This document shows positions 1-14,500 of a stretch of DNA of 64,000 nucleotides, in pieces; the first letter of the stretch is position 1, and every line of letters starts with the position of its first letter. A program made the position numbers and the translations under genes. The notes below the pieces were generated by a model. That model was not told the origin of the DNA and made no database searches. It saw nothing but the letters and a program-made list of their open reading frames with translations. Origin of the DNA: Cyprinodon diabolis (Eukaryota > Chordata > Actinopteri > Cyprinodontiformes > Cyprinodontidae); assembly GCA_030533445.1 (NCBI GenBank), contig CM060080.1:22087377-22151376 (forward strand). The letters run 5' to 3'.

Positions 1-3000
1 TCACAGGTGTGCCATATCAAGAGGTTCATTAGACACCATGATTAGGGCAAAGGTGTGCCTTAGACTGCCCAAAATAAAAGGTCTCTTCGCTATTTAATGC
101 CATTCCTTTCTCTTTATGCTGGAGTCATTGCTCTTATCTCCCCTTATTATGGGAACTATCAGATAAATCCACCTGCAGCCAAAGTAATGCTGTGCAATTT
201 AAACATTTAAAGCCAGCTTAATTTCAGTGCAATCTGAAACTTGCAGTGTAACCAGTATTTGTGCTGAAAGGCACTGGACAAAGCCCTGGGAAATGGAGCC
301 AAGATGTCAGGTCAAGGCTGAATTTTAGTGTAGTGTTAACAAATTAACGTAACATAAACCAATAGGCCAAGATACACTGGTGAGATCCCTGGGTTTAAGG
401 CAGGACATATAGCTGTGACATAATCAAGAGCTCCCAAGCCCAGAGCTGAACCACAATAAACATGGCAGCACAGGATTACGTACACATAGCTGCTGCTATC
501 AAATCCGTTTGCCTGAATCCAGGGGTCCATCTTTGGAATATGAATAACATATGTGTAAAAACATCAGGTTTTGTGGTTTCTAGTGGTGTCTGCTGCTGTA
601 GAACAACACCTCTCACCCTCTGTATTGGACCATGGAGGAGCTGAGGAGTTCATTTAGCAAAGAGACCCTAAGTGTAAGAATGAGCTGCTGTTTTTTGTTT
701 TTTGTAACTAATACTGTAAAATAACCATGAGCAGTCATAACATCTCTATACAACAACCAATAAACCCTTTGTGCTGCTGTTACTACAAAATACTGCAGTA
801 AATAACCTAATTAAAAATAACCACATTGTACATTGTTTATGTATGCATGTAACAAATAAACTGTTATATCCATCTCAAACATTTTTTTTATATTATTCCA
901 CACTAGGTAGAATCAGAAAGTATCATGTGATAATCGAGATCTTTTCTCTATTTTTCTGTAGTTTAGCATCATTTACTGATGTCTATGGGAATGCTAAAGT
1001 GAGCAGCTAACTTTCTTTCCACTGTTTAAGCTGCATGCTCTTTGAACTGTTCTCCATTGTCGTCAATGGAGCTGTCAGAACTCTCATACATAGACAGCTC
1101 TGATTTAAATAGATATTTGGGTTTATTAGGAGAATCACCACAGCAGCAGTAGGTACAGCTCTGGTTCACACGCTCACTGCAGGTCAGGCTGGAAAGCACA
1201 TACACCTGCTGTGAAAAACAGAGGAAGTCTTCAGTCTCCCAGAGAAAGGCCTACCTACATGTAGAGTCAGTGCCATCTGCTGTAACAACATGGTATCGCA
1301 GGTGGGACAGTGTGAAGTCCCTCAGATCAGGGATTCATGACAACAGCAGCAGACAATGCCAGGACATCAGGCAGCCTAAGAAATCTGGTCTTTAATTGAG
1401 TTGAGCTTGTTAAGAGGAGGCTTGGTCCATTTTAAATGTAATTAGCCAACAATTACCAAAGGTGCTGCTGCCAGCAGCCTTGCAGCTGGCTGGGGTTTGG
1501 TGGATTAAACTGTCAGCTTAGATTTATCTTGTAAAAATCAGAAGGGATGGAAGATGTGGGGAAAAACTAGAGGTTAGGAAGATGTTCAACTCGTCACAGG
1601 AGTCAGTATTTTATGATGCAGCTGTGCCACATTATGATTAATCTACATGGAGTAGAGGAGAAGTCACCTAAAAACTTTTCCTCCAACTTTACTGGTTGTC
1701 AGTTAACTTTCTAATGACAGAAGTTCCTGAGGCCATCATGAAGCCTGGTGGGAAATCTGCCCCACTTCCCAGGAGACTCCAGTCTCCAATTAATGAGCCA
1801 TTTATGACAGCATGGCAGAACGAGGCCAACGCCATCTATAACAATGTTTCTAGACTGATAGGTTAATGAGAACGTCCCCATGGTTCCTGCCTCTAACCCC
1901 CATCAGGGCAGGCACCAACCTCTGGGGCTTTAATATAGTAAATAAAGCCATAAAGATTATTTTTAAACATTGATTTATGATCTTAAAGTTGGTTTCTGAT
2001 TCCCCATTGGTTTGAGTGGAACCGGTTTGACCGGATCAGCCCTCACTCCCAAAAGTTTAATCACACTGATAGTTTTTACCACGAAAAATAAATAAATCTG
2101 CTTTTATAGCAGCAGTATCAGATATATCTTTATTTTAATCCAAACTGTAATTTCAACTGGTTTTATTTTTAAGGGAAGAATGATCATTATATCTGCAGCT
2201 GATATTTTTTTCTTCATCCTTTAAAATTTAGGAAAGAACTAAAGCAGGAGGAGGAGGAGGGATCATCGCCTCAGTTATCCTCGCCAACCAAAATACTTCT
2301 GACGCAGCTACCTAAATGATGTTGGCCGTTGTTTTTTTTTTGGTCTGTTAGCATGTTTTGGAACATCTTTCTGATGCCGTCATTTTAGACGGAGCTATAA
2401 CCGGCAGCAGTATTTAGGTTCCAGAGAAACTCAGCTCTAAGAGGTGAAGTTGGTGTTTAAAATGTCTACTTCCTGTATTGCAGATTATACTGGTTTACCG
2501 CTGAGGTGTGATGACAGTAATGTGCTCGTAGCTAAAAACGAGGCTGGACTTGCAATTCTCTGTGTAGCAACTGAAAACATAAATCTAATCTGCTGCTGGT
2601 GAATGATGGATGCTCAGTGTGATTTAATCACTGAGCACTGTTTAGGGTCACTTTTACAGTTTTTGGGGATTATTATTATCCATGATCTGTTTAAAGCAGT
2701 CTTAAAATGCCAGCTAATCAAAGTTTTAAAAAATGCAAATTTTCCCATGGCGAGGCGCAAACTCCCTCGCTAGTTTTAACATATCAAGCAGTTCCAACAC
2801 AGCGCATTTCAGAGCAGATGAGCAAGCAGAAGCAATCGGTTCCATCAGCTCAGGTCAGGTCATAAATATTTTCATACTGATTTTGTAGTTAAACTAGGTT
2901 TGTCACGGTACTGAAATGTCAAACTTGATATTGATACTCAAAATATTCAATTCTCATTATTATTTTGGATACAAAGTGGATAAAAAAATTACAGATTATT

Positions 3001-4849
3001 AAAAGAATTCTAATCAATTCTTATCATTAAAATCATAAAACTTTGAAAATTTTTGTTTTACAGTATCACAGATGTATCAAAGATGCTAGCTTAATCTAGC
3101 TTAATCAGTGTTTAAATAAACAGCCCAAACAAAAAGTATTTTGGACAATATTTTAAATTATTTGATCTTATTCTTTTAATGTGCAAATTAGAACTGCAAC
3201 CAATTGTACTAAGTAAGCGTACCGATATGTTAAACTAAATCAAAAAGTTAAAAGGCAGAATTAATATAAAATAAATTAAAGTTGTGACAAACAGTTTACT
3301 ACCAAGTCAAATTATGTGTTAGCTTTTTTTTTCTCCCTTTCAATGGCCTTACTTGAGTGTGTTTAAGTTACTACCTTTAAATCTCCCCTCAGAAACCCTT
3401 ATGTTATTCAGTGTGCAGCTGTCTATGTGGCTACAGATTTTTCTAGGTAAGCAGTGCGGAAGATCAGGAGGTTTGGACGTCTTTCTGACGACGAGTGATG
3501 GGAGTCCGGCAGAGTCAAGGATAAACCAGGCTTTAATGGAGCACACACTCATACTTTGGTAGGTCGGCAACTTAGGTCAAACGCCATGGAGACATCAACA
3601 TGTGAAAGGGAACCGGGAACCAGGAACCAGGAACCAAAGCCACAATCCTCCAGCTATGGGACCACTGCTCTCCCAACTGAGACCCTTATAGTCCCTATAT
3701 TAGTCCATTCGTGAACCAGCTCCAATTATAGTGATGGATTTGGCAGGAATCTGAACTATTCTGGGGCTTTTTTCCACAATCACCGCCTGACCTAGTTCAT
3801 CCGCCGCAGAAACATCTCTGGCCGCAGCTTTTCAGGAACTGGAACTTACCTCTACACCAGTGACCTTAAGGTTAAATCTATTTATAATGATTCTAGATGC
3901 AGACATGGAACATTAAGATTTGATTGATTTGAATTAAACATAAAACTACAACATCTAATTGGTCATTTAAAGCCCAACTTTTGTTTTTTTCAGTCAAATA
4001 GTGCAAAGAAAAAAAAGTCTAAAAGCAGCAAAACAAGAAGATTGATCACTGTGATGTGTGGCAGTGAGTGTTTGGATGCACCAATGCAGGGCAGCCAGAT
4101 CAAGCCCGACAGCTTTGAAAATGAATGGGCTTAATAAAAAAGGAAGCAGAAAAACAGCAGCTCAGCAAAATTAATTGTTATTAACATGTGAAGTGAGAGA
4201 TCTAGAAGTCAATCTGTGGAGGAGGTCATTCCTCCCTGAAGGAGTGGAACCCTTTGAGGTATTCTGACATTTATTAATCTTTCATTTAAAGCATTTAATC
4301 TTTGTTTGTTGAATATCTCTAGCCTGGGGATGTAGTTATGCATATGGGTGTCCTTCCTTTTGAATGCTAATTGAATTGAATCGTGAGCTAACTGAAGATT
4401 CCCGCCTCTAGTCTGCAGTGAGCAGATAGAACATGAACATAGACTGACAGGCTGCTGAACCGTCTGCTCAGAAACAGACCAGCTTCCCTGAAACATGCAG
4501 CTACATGCATGGACTATCCTAAAATGCTCCAGGAGAAAGGTTTTTACAGCTTATTGGTGGTTTGATGAATGTATCAGAGAAGCTTTCAAACTGTAGAAAC
4601 AAAGGAAGATATTTCTTCTTTATCCCAGGTTCATTTTAGGATTATTGGAGATTATTTAAGGTACATTAATAGCGGGAATTACAGAAAATTTTAGCAAATG
4701 TAAAAGGCCTAGTGGAGAGTTATCTGCATGAGAGGATCTGTTCTATAAAGATTATATTGATTCTGGTGATAATATTAGAAAGATGACCATCAACATAATG
4801 CTGCACAGATAGTGATTAAAGTGTAAACATCTGGGTGGGCGTTACTTAC
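1..4849 (-). other. atrn intron 10 (part)
   Basis: Non-coding, mostly AT-rich. Positions 1-100 resemble a common fish interspersed repeat ('acaggtgtgcc...ccttagact...ataaaagg'). About 3440-3830 looks like old mobile DNA with a short 'aaccagg' tandem near 3610-3640. I looked for the next kelch exon on the minus strand and did not find it. Confidence 0.75.
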
Positions 4850-5004
4850 CCAAACTGTAGGCCAGGAAATCAGCAGAGAAGCACTTGGCACCGTGGCTCA
4901 TGGATGTGTCGTTGTGCGTGTTTCCTCCAAACACCAACATAGTGCCGCTCACTATAACCGCCGTGTGAAGGTAACGGAAGAAGCCACTGTCTCTCAAAAC
5001 GGTC
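4850..5004 (-). CDS. atrn: atrn exon 10 (kelch repeat), last exon in window
   Basis: 155 bases. Encodes TVLRDSGFFRYLHTAVIVSG, TMLVFGGNTHNDTSMSHGAK and CFSADFLAYSL (residues 491-541), ending one base into the next codon. Acceptor cgtgcag|GA, donor TGG|GTAAGT. The following exon, expected to begin with an A/G-C-D-x-W segment and the next kelch repeat, is not found between 1 and 4849. Confidence 0.96.
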
Positions 5005-5445
5005 CTGCACGACCAAACAGACAAAGGTTACACCTCTGCTCTCACCCCATCTGAGGGGTTTATAATCGGAAGATCCAAAGCTAAAGAAAATCATACACTA
5101 GGAATAAGAACAGCAGCCTGCAAAGGGATTTAAACCTCCTGAAAACTTTAATTTATGTTACAACCACAAATACAGTTTATTGAGAAAGTATATGATGGAT
5201 AAACACAGAGGAGCATCAGAGGAAAAAATATTTTAAAGATATTTGTTTTTTTACCCATTCAAAAAAAATTATGTATCTATGGGTTGAAATTGGCTTCATT
5301 GTAGTTACAAGCAAACGAGAGGTTTGTAAATGGAAATTTGAAAAAGATGCAATCTAGAAATAACACTTTGAAAAACTTTCTAATCAAAAAAGTTTAAATA
5401 GTAATTAGATGCATTGCTATTGGTCTGGATAGACGTCAGTGCCAT

Positions 5446-5544
<99 letters not shown>

Positions 5545-8500
5545 GAAAAATAAATCAGAGAGCAGCACAGTTATTCAGAACCTTTTTTGTTAAAGTATTT
5601 TTTTCAGTCTCATTTCATTTTTTTTATATGAATTTACAAAATGTGCTGTTTGCTTGAAATAATAATGGAACAAAATTCACTCCATAGTTTTCAGCCTCAT
5701 CATCTATAACATCAATCGTCAGCCTTGCACATCTAGACATTGAACAGTTTGTTGAAATTTGTCTTGAAAAAGTTTAAGTATAAAGCAGCTGCACATAACT
5801 GTACCAGGGATGCAGAGCATCATCAGCGAGTTGTCGGTACCGACAGATATCAGCTTTAAAACTAAATATTGGGCATGGCCATTCCACCAACATAACCCAC
5901 CGATATCAAATTATGAATTCTATAATTAAATGTTTAAAAAACTATTTATTTAAACATATAAACTCTTACTTTATATGTATAAATAGAGTGAAATAATTAG
6001 GTGATCCTGTATTTTCTGGGGTCACCATTCTGTTGTGTTGTTATTCATGAAAATGCTGCTAATCTGCTCAGTGTGCTGCAAATACACAAAAGAGAATAGA
6101 GACCATTTAATTTTTATTGGCTGTCAACCTATGAAACTGGAGAGCATCCATGAACACAAACACAGTAAATGCCATATTCCCTGGATGTCCGTGTCTCAGG
6201 CTCAATCCAAACAACCCATGCCACAGCCACTGTGAGTGCACTGATGGCTATAGCAACACAAACAAAGATAAAAATATTGTTTTGCATTGCCCATGCAACT
6301 GGAAGAAAGGAAATATAACAAATGAAAATAGCAGTTTTTCCAATGGTTTCATTTATGGACACTTTCATTAAAAAAAATAAAAAAGGATTTTGCATTCAAT
6401 AAAATTCTAAAATACACCTTTTTTAATATAAAACTACCTTACCTTTTTCTGTAACTTGTTTGCTTTTAAAATAATGCCTGAGTGAAATAATATTCTCCTT
6501 AAAAATATATGATAGCAAATTATTTTGTTTTTTTCCCTGGCCAGTAAAAATAAGCTTGGAGGTTGAATAATTTTATCTTCCGGTCCACTTGGCCGCTGAG
6601 TCAAAAAGTTAACTTTGGATCCTGCATGCATATAAAATGATATTTAAAAAAGAGCAGACTTTCAAACTGATCTACTTCAAAACTTTTGTGATTAAAAAGG
6701 TAGCTAAAGAAAATCTCACCATTTCCTTTGGTCCACATCAAACTTGTACAGGTCTCCTGCAAGGCCATACTTGTTTGCACTGAAGGCCTTGTAGCCCCCA
6801 TGGATGTAGATGGCTCTGGTGCTGGGGTCAAAAACACTGCTGGGGCCGTAGCCTCCTTGGACCAAAGCACCGTCTGTACTCAAGAAGCTCCACGTGTTTT
6901 TGACTGGAAGGTCACAGAACACAGTTGGTGAGACACTGACGGTTAAAGGCTTTATGTAGTAGAAATGTAATGAGATCCCACAGGCATATAGAGAGAAAAA
7001 GAAAAGACAGTAGACGTGTCAGGGTTTTTAGTTTAGATAGAAGACTTCAGCTTAGTTTGAAAAGTGTTTTACAGGCAAACAGCTAGAGCCTACGGTTCCC
7101 CCATTTTATTTTTTCAGTGAGAAAAGCTGTTGGGACACATTGAGATCTCTGACAAGTTTCCTGTCAACAAGAGACTGAATAAACCTGAACTCTTTAGTCC
7201 TGTGTTACATTGAAATTTCTCACACTTAAAAAAAAGAAAAACTAACAAAAAAAGACAAAAGACTAAAGCATCAATAGTCTGATCAGACAAACCCAGAGGC
7301 TATGTGGTTGGGTGTTTACATGCCTCCGGCAGAGTCTCCGTTTGGGCGGATGGCTGAACTCGTGGGAGAGGTTCAGTGGTATCGGCTACAAAAAGTCGGG
7401 CTCACCTACACGCAGAGCTTCGCCTCTGGAACCCAGCTCCTTCAGGGAAGCTGGACTCTCTTTCGTGAAGGTTGCGAAGGGCTATGGAGGGTTTGTCTCC
7501 CACCAGCACAGCTCTCAACAGCTCATTCAACTCTATGGATGAGAGGGTTGCATCCCTGCACCTTTAGGCACGGGATGGAACTCGACTGTAGTCTCAACCA
7601 ATGGCCAAGACTACCTCACTTACTTAAAACGCTTTCTAGGGGTGCTGGACAGCGCCCATCTTGGGAGCTTTATCATTCTACTGGAGGACTTCATTACCTC
7701 CTTGGGAAAACAAAAATTACATCTCAGACTGACATTTGACTGTATGTCATGAAGATTGGGGGTTCATAGATCACCTTTGGTGATAAGTTGGATACACTGA
7801 AAGAGAAGGAAGTTGGCTGTTACAAACTTTTTCTGGGAAAGGGTGATGGAGCCCTCAGTCATGGATTTATTCAAGCCCAACCCCTTGAAGAGCTTTTCTT
7901 TGATTTCAGGGCAGTGTTCTCTAACTCCATTTTCGATGGGTCCACTCACAACCCATAAGGTTTGTAGTGCCTGTCTAGGCAGCAAGTCTGGTAGTGAACG
8001 CCGTCATTAAAGGATGATATCAAGCTGAAGGAGTCCCATCAAGCCTGTTTGGACTATGGGGTTTCTAATTCAGCAAAAAGGTCCCATGAGGCCAAGTGTG
8101 TTGGCATTTGGAGCGGATGCAAGGGCAAAAACTCTGGCCTGGGAGGAGTTTGAAAAGACCATGGAGAAACCATAGGTTGGTCTCATCCCCTGACCTGAGG
8201 CCTGACCCCCTCCCCTTGGAGCCTCAGGATGAGTCAGAACTGCCTCACTAACACTGTTTATAGTGAAACCCTGCCTCTGGTCTAACAGACTGGTTTGTTC
8301 TGAATATAAGGGGATCTCAAACTTCCAAGGAAAGCCTATGCCAGGGTGCTAGAGAGGAGAGTCCAGCTGATTGTCTGATCTTGGCTTCAAGTGGAGCAGT
8401 GTGTTTTTTGTTCTGGAAGATTGGATCAGCTCTTCACCCTCTGCAGGTTGCTTAAGGAGAGTTTGTCATACTGGTCCACAAGGAGTTTTTAGACCTGGAG

Positions 8501-11500
8501 AATGCATTTGATTGTGTCCCTCAAAGTGCCCTGTGCAGGGAAGACCGGAAATATGGAGTCAGTGGCTTTTCACTCAGGGCCATCTAGTCTCTGTACCAGC
8601 AGACCAGGAGTCTGATCCACATTGCCAACATTAAGTCTTAGGGCCTTTTCCTGATGCATTTTAAACTGCAGCAGAGATGCCCTCTGTCACCAGTCCTGTT
8701 CATAACCTTTGTGGACAGGATTTATGGGTTTGAGGGCTGGATTTGGCAACAGCAGAATTTTTTTTGCTTTTTGCAAGTGGTGGGTTCTGCTGGCTCCCTC
8801 CTGCGATGGAGCGGTTCACAGCTGATTGTGAGGCAAGCAGGATAAAAATCAGCTCATTTAAGTCCCAGACCATTGTTCTCTACCAGAAAAGGATGGCTTG
8901 CCCCCTTCAGGTCAGAGGGGAGTTAATGTCTCAAATGGAGGAATTCAAGTATTCTGGGGTCCTGTTCAAGAGTGTGATTGAATGGAGCTGGAGAATGATA
9001 GATGGATGGGTGTTGCTTATTCCACAATGCAAATCTGATCTGTTCTGGTGAATGGAGAGCTAAGCCTAAAGGTGAACATTCTGCTTTTCTAGTCCCAGAA
9101 CACACTAAAGGGACTAGGTCTACCAGCTGGCCCTGGCATTCCTTGGCTTCGCCCAGAGGTGCTGGAGGAGGTGACTAAGGCGAGGAAAGTTTGGGAGTCT
9201 CTGCTGAAACTGCAGTCCCATTGGCTTGGTCCCTGCCAGGCGGAAGATGACAAGTGAAAACACTAAAGCATTAACAGTCTGATCAGCTCACCAATGTTGT
9301 ATTCTTGCACATGGCTGACGTAACCGTAAAGGGGACAGTGTCCAAACAGGACGAGCATGACAGGATCTTCCCCCTCTCGGATGGGAGGGACTATGTGGGC
9401 TGAATGTCCCACCACAGGATACTGGTCATTGGGCCGGGGGTTCAGAAGGACCCACGTTTGGTTCTGGATGTGGAAAACCCAGAGCTGGCTGGACACATTT
9501 CCAGTTGAATCAATTTTTCCTCCATACATATAGATCTTCCCCTGAAAGAGATCAGAAAAATGTTTCATCAAAATTAAACATGGATCAGTTAAATCATTTA
9601 GATAGTAAGACTGTTATGGTTGCCTAGGTTTTAAAATCATGGCGAGTTACACTTCAACCATTAATAGCCATCTCTTCTTTGAGGTTTTGAGAGATAATTT
9701 AAATCAAAGGCACTAGTGCGAAAAAAAAATTTTAGTAAGAAAAAGAAAATCTTCTAAGAGTGTAAAATTTAAATTTAATGCAGAAAACAAATGAATTATT
9801 TAATGGTTTAGTATTAGGAAGGAACAGGGAACATAAATTAACTTGGAAATCAGTTTTATCCCTAATAAAAATATAAACACTGATTTCATATGTCTACAGT
9901 CCCGCTATGTTTGTGGAACAGGCATGCATTGATGTGTGTCCTGCTTCTCCATGACAGATTTTATTCAGGGGTATTTGAGCATGAGGGCTTAATATGAATG
10001 CATTCACATAAAGGTGCATATAGAAGCTGCTTCCTACAAATCAATCTTTCTCTGATTTATTATTTCATCAGCAGGTACAAATAGGTTTTCTGGACTTCTG
10101 GAGATTCTGCTTCACTTCACAGCAGCTTATCTATATTGGATGTTTTATACATTAGTTGCATACACGTACAACAGGAAGTATAGAGAAAGGAATGGAGGAT
10201 AATGCTTCCGTTTGATTTAGCTTCCATCGATTTCCTTCTCACTTCATCTTCAAACCATCCTCCGAGGAACTTAAGGCTAAGTTGCCTGATAAAACCGATC
10301 CCTGCATGATGCAGCAAGAAGGAAGTGATTTTTATTGACATTTTGAGGCCCACTGACAGCCACAGAAACCATTCTCTCATGTACCTCGTGCAGAGCTAAA
10401 GAGTGGCCATATCGCGGGGTGACCGTGTTGACAGAGGGGTCCAGGGTCATCCATGTCTTCCTGCTCAGGTTATACCTAAAGGAAAGGAACACAAACATGA
10501 ACTCAGTCTAGATTTCGTAATGTTTTACATTGATGAGCTCCACAACTTAAAAAAAGTTGTTCTTCTCCTCTCAGGCAGTTTCGTAAGCAAAATCATCAAA
10601 CTGCGGAAAACAGCCTAAAGCATATCTATTAATGTGAGTCTGTACAATACTCCTGGAGGAGTTTATCTGTAGCAGCTATCTGAGTCAAATTGTTTAAACC
10701 AGAGAGGAACAGATGCAGACTTAGATACAGACAAGAGGGCTCAGTGGTCCATGTCCCAAACCCACAGCTTCCTGGTGGAAGCAGAAATAGATCAAAAATA
10801 TCCAAACTGAGATCATTTGTGGAGTTTTAAAAAATCTGGATGAGAGCCTCCTTTTGTTGTTTCCCGTCAGGCTTTTAGAGCTTCAACCATATCAGGTTGA
10901 TTAATCTGAAAGAACATTTAACCAAACATTTGATCCTTTTAGTTGTTAAAGCATTTCTAGAAAGCCTCTGAGGGTTTTCCAGTAAAAGGGATTTAAATCA
11001 GCTTCTCAGCTCATTCTTACGTAGAGAAAGTAGCCTAAAGTGTCCTTTCATTTTTCCCAAGTGAAATCATAAGGAACACTCTTAAATGGTCTGACATCCT
11101 AAAGTTAACCCATGTACCTTAATCTTGAAAATCCCACTATGTGGTTGTTCTTCCTATATAGTCTCCAAACTTGCTTAATAATAACCAGTGAAACAAAAAA
11201 AGGCTGAATTCTTTATAAATCTAAGGTGATTGTTTTCATAGGAGGGCTGCTAATGATGAGCAGCAAGCATGTGTGCAGCCTCAGAAAGGTGAACTTACGC
11301 TTTGACCATGTGATAGTCAGAGGTGTTAAAGACATAGCCTCCGATGACCCACATGATTCCCTGGTCTACTACAGCCTTGTGGGACGCTCTGGCCAGCCCG
11401 GCTTCAAGGTACTCCTCACGGCTCCAAAAGGAGGAATTGGCGGGAACCGAGACGGAGCAGCCTGGACCTGAGGAGGGGAGGAAAATGACAGAGTAAAGGC

Positions 11501-14500
11501 TCCATAGGAGGGACGATTTAGGAGAAGAGGATTGGTTGTTCTGTTTTGTAATATTGGGAGAACTTCTACTAGAAATGTTCCTGAATTTAACTGCTGAAGC
11601 TAACAAAATTATTCACACCATATTTCATAATTTGTAATAACCTCAAAGCATTTAAAGATGTTTTAAACAAAAGGCACAAAGTAAAGACAAATTGTGAAGC
11701 AAAAGAAAGCATTATTAAATAATCAGAAAAGTTAAGCATCCTTTTTTATGGATTTACTTTTGCTCATTCTTTAGTGCAAAGCAGGTCAACTTTATTCAGA
11801 TTAGACTTAGACTTTCTCTGAACAGGGATTGTTAAGGTTTGTCAAAGATGTTTGTTTAAATTTTAACCTGGAATTTGACTAGACCAGTATACCATGTTAA
11901 TATCCTTTGTTCTGAAGCATTTCACTTCAGATCTGATTAATGTTTCTGGCCTTTGTCCTGCTGCAAGTCAAACCTCAGCACCAGGTTTATTTTTTCCGCC
12001 TCCAACTTGATTCTCCAACTCTGACAACTGTTTATAAAGCTGAAGAAGAAGAGCAGGATTAAATCATTATGCTGAAAATCCAGGTTTTTTTAGCCTTGCA
12101 CTAAATTTGCATGATGCATTAAGTGAGATAAACTAGGGGACTGAAACAGTTCTTCAAATGATGCAAGAACTTCTGCTAATTATCTAGAATAAAGTTTTCT
12201 TAAATCCTGTTAAACTGTTCCAGCCTCTTTGTCTTTGTTAAGGAGCTCATTTCTGTTGCAAAACGTCTTAATCTGCTGACAAGAGGATGCCACAAGCAGT
12301 TTTAAGATATGCAAGATAAAAGTGTGGAAACTAAACTAAAACATCTATAGAAAGCTTGATTGCTAAAATAACTTTTAGCTGCAGCACTTGATGTAAAGCC
12401 GGACTGATGGCTGTAAAACTGAAGTAGTGAAGCAGCGTCATCAGTTTGGTCAGGTCAGAGAAATCTTACTAATAATAATAATTAGGGATGAGGATGCAGG
12501 TTTCCGGCCAATCGGTGATCTTTAAAGAGCCTTTACTGTATAACTGAAGCTGTCAGTTGTGAAAAGGTCCAGCTTCAATGTTTCCATCCTGGTTTACTGG
12601 ATAAAAACAAACAATACCAGTTATATCTGTTTCACACATCAGTATCGGCTGATCACCGTCACCTAGAATATTGGGGCAGATTAATCGGTGCATCCCGAGG
12701 AGGCTAACGGTTCATAGATAATGTTCCACAAGTTCATATTGATGGATATCCTGTAGTAATCTCATTAATAATAAGGATGAATTAACAGCAAATGATTATC
12801 TAAAAATAGATTCTAATCTTATCAACTTCATTTGAGCAGGTAAATATCATGCCATTATGTTTTTAAAATAAGATAACTAAACATTATATACCTGAATCAA
12901 GTTAATGTAGTTTTTTCTTTTTTTATACATAAATTATCTTTTTTCTTAGAGAAGTTTGTCCCGTTATTTTGCAACCAAATGTGATTTTTTTGTAAATGAA
13001 ATTAGAAAAAATAATAAATAAATAAATAAAATCAATCCCTATATTGAACTTTGAACTTAATCTTAATCAAAATACATTTTTATGGTAACTTTTCTGTTTC
13101 CTCAGATTTTATTTTTTCCAAATACTTTCATATTTAATTTCCAAATAAATTATTCTACTTTTTAAATCTTAAAAAATTTATGTGTTTATGATTTTCGAAT
13201 TGCATTCCTTTAAAATTGCATTTTACAGGGAGTGAGGAGCGAAGATGTATTTCTATTGGTCAGCGGGATGTTTGTAATGGTATTATATTGGTCAATGTCT
13301 GCGTTAGGCAGTAAATGTTATTTTTTTTGGCTTGAAGTGAAGAGATTGTGATCTGTGGAATGCCATTTGAAAAAAAATGTAATCTGTAAAAATGTATTGA
13401 AACAAGGGACATTTTAAAAACCAAAATCTGAAAATATAAAATGTGTGTAAAAAAACAAAAATAACCATTAGCTTATTTTAGTTTGCATAAATAAAGTTTT
13501 ACAAAATTGCATTTTTCTTTTTGAAAGAACAGAATCAGAGAAAACAGCAAAGAATCTCTATAAACTCTTTTTGGATCAGAAGTTTTTTAATGTTTAATAT
13601 CTAGAGTTCTTTATCTTCAAATTCCATTTACAGAAAATGTGCTTTGCTTGAAACAATACAGTTTTACCTTCTCAAAGCCAGGGAAAATATACTCATTACA
13701 AGAACAACTGTCTCATATTTCAATTTTTGCAGCTTGGAATTATTTTGACAAAAATGGAAAAGTTGTAGAGACGATATTTTCACTTACAGCTTAGAAGTTA
13801 CAGAATTATTTAGCTTATTTATATGTCCTTTAACACACATTTGAACTATTATTTTCATATAAATCGAGGAAAATGTTCTTTTAGGAACATTTTTATGGTT
13901 GCTTTTTGTTTTATGTGAAATAACTCGAACAGTTGGCGACAGTCACAGGCCCCTTCCTGTGTTTATGAACCAGAACAATGAGGCCAAAATAAACCACAAT
14001 CGGCGGAAAATTAAGGGTATAAAGACTGGTAGCAATAAACTCCACCAAAGAAATGAAAACATGGTTTCTGATCAGGCCCTTTATGTCCGGTTCCTCTTCT
14101 TTCTTTCCCTCCATCTTGATGAGATTAATCTCCTGTCCCTGGTGGAGTCATAACACTTCACTACAGTTTACATGGTTACAAAAAAGAAATACAGCAACAT
14201 TTGTCAGAAATCATGGACAAGGAGAATAGATCCAGGACAGGTTTGTTCCGATATTATTAATATAAAAGCAAATCCTCAGCAGTATAATGTCTCTTCAGCA
14301 CATAAAAAATGTAGTTTCTAGTCCTTTCGACACTTAAAGCTGTAACTGCAACAGAAAGATGGGAGTCAAAGCCCGCCTCACTTCACACACATCTGTGCAA
14401 GTTTGCACTTGTTGGTGTAGAAAATTAAATCTTTCAGAAGGTGGCAGTAAAACGCAGAGAGTCTGCAATTCCACTGTGAAAACACCATGACAAAGGCAAT

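Larger units (their letters stand above)
6904..9291 (-). other. atrn intron 8
   Basis: Mostly occupied by the LINE insertion at 7287-9261. Without that insertion and its duplication the intron would be only about 390 bases long. The remainder is AT-rich with nothing recognisable. Confidence 0.85.

Noticed and set aside
1..4849. Search for atrn exon 11
   Set aside because: No segment on the minus strand encodes the next kelch repeat between splice sites; it must lie outside the window.
5380..5568. 62-codon ORF full of YI repeats
   Set aside because: Pure translation of the TA microsatellite.
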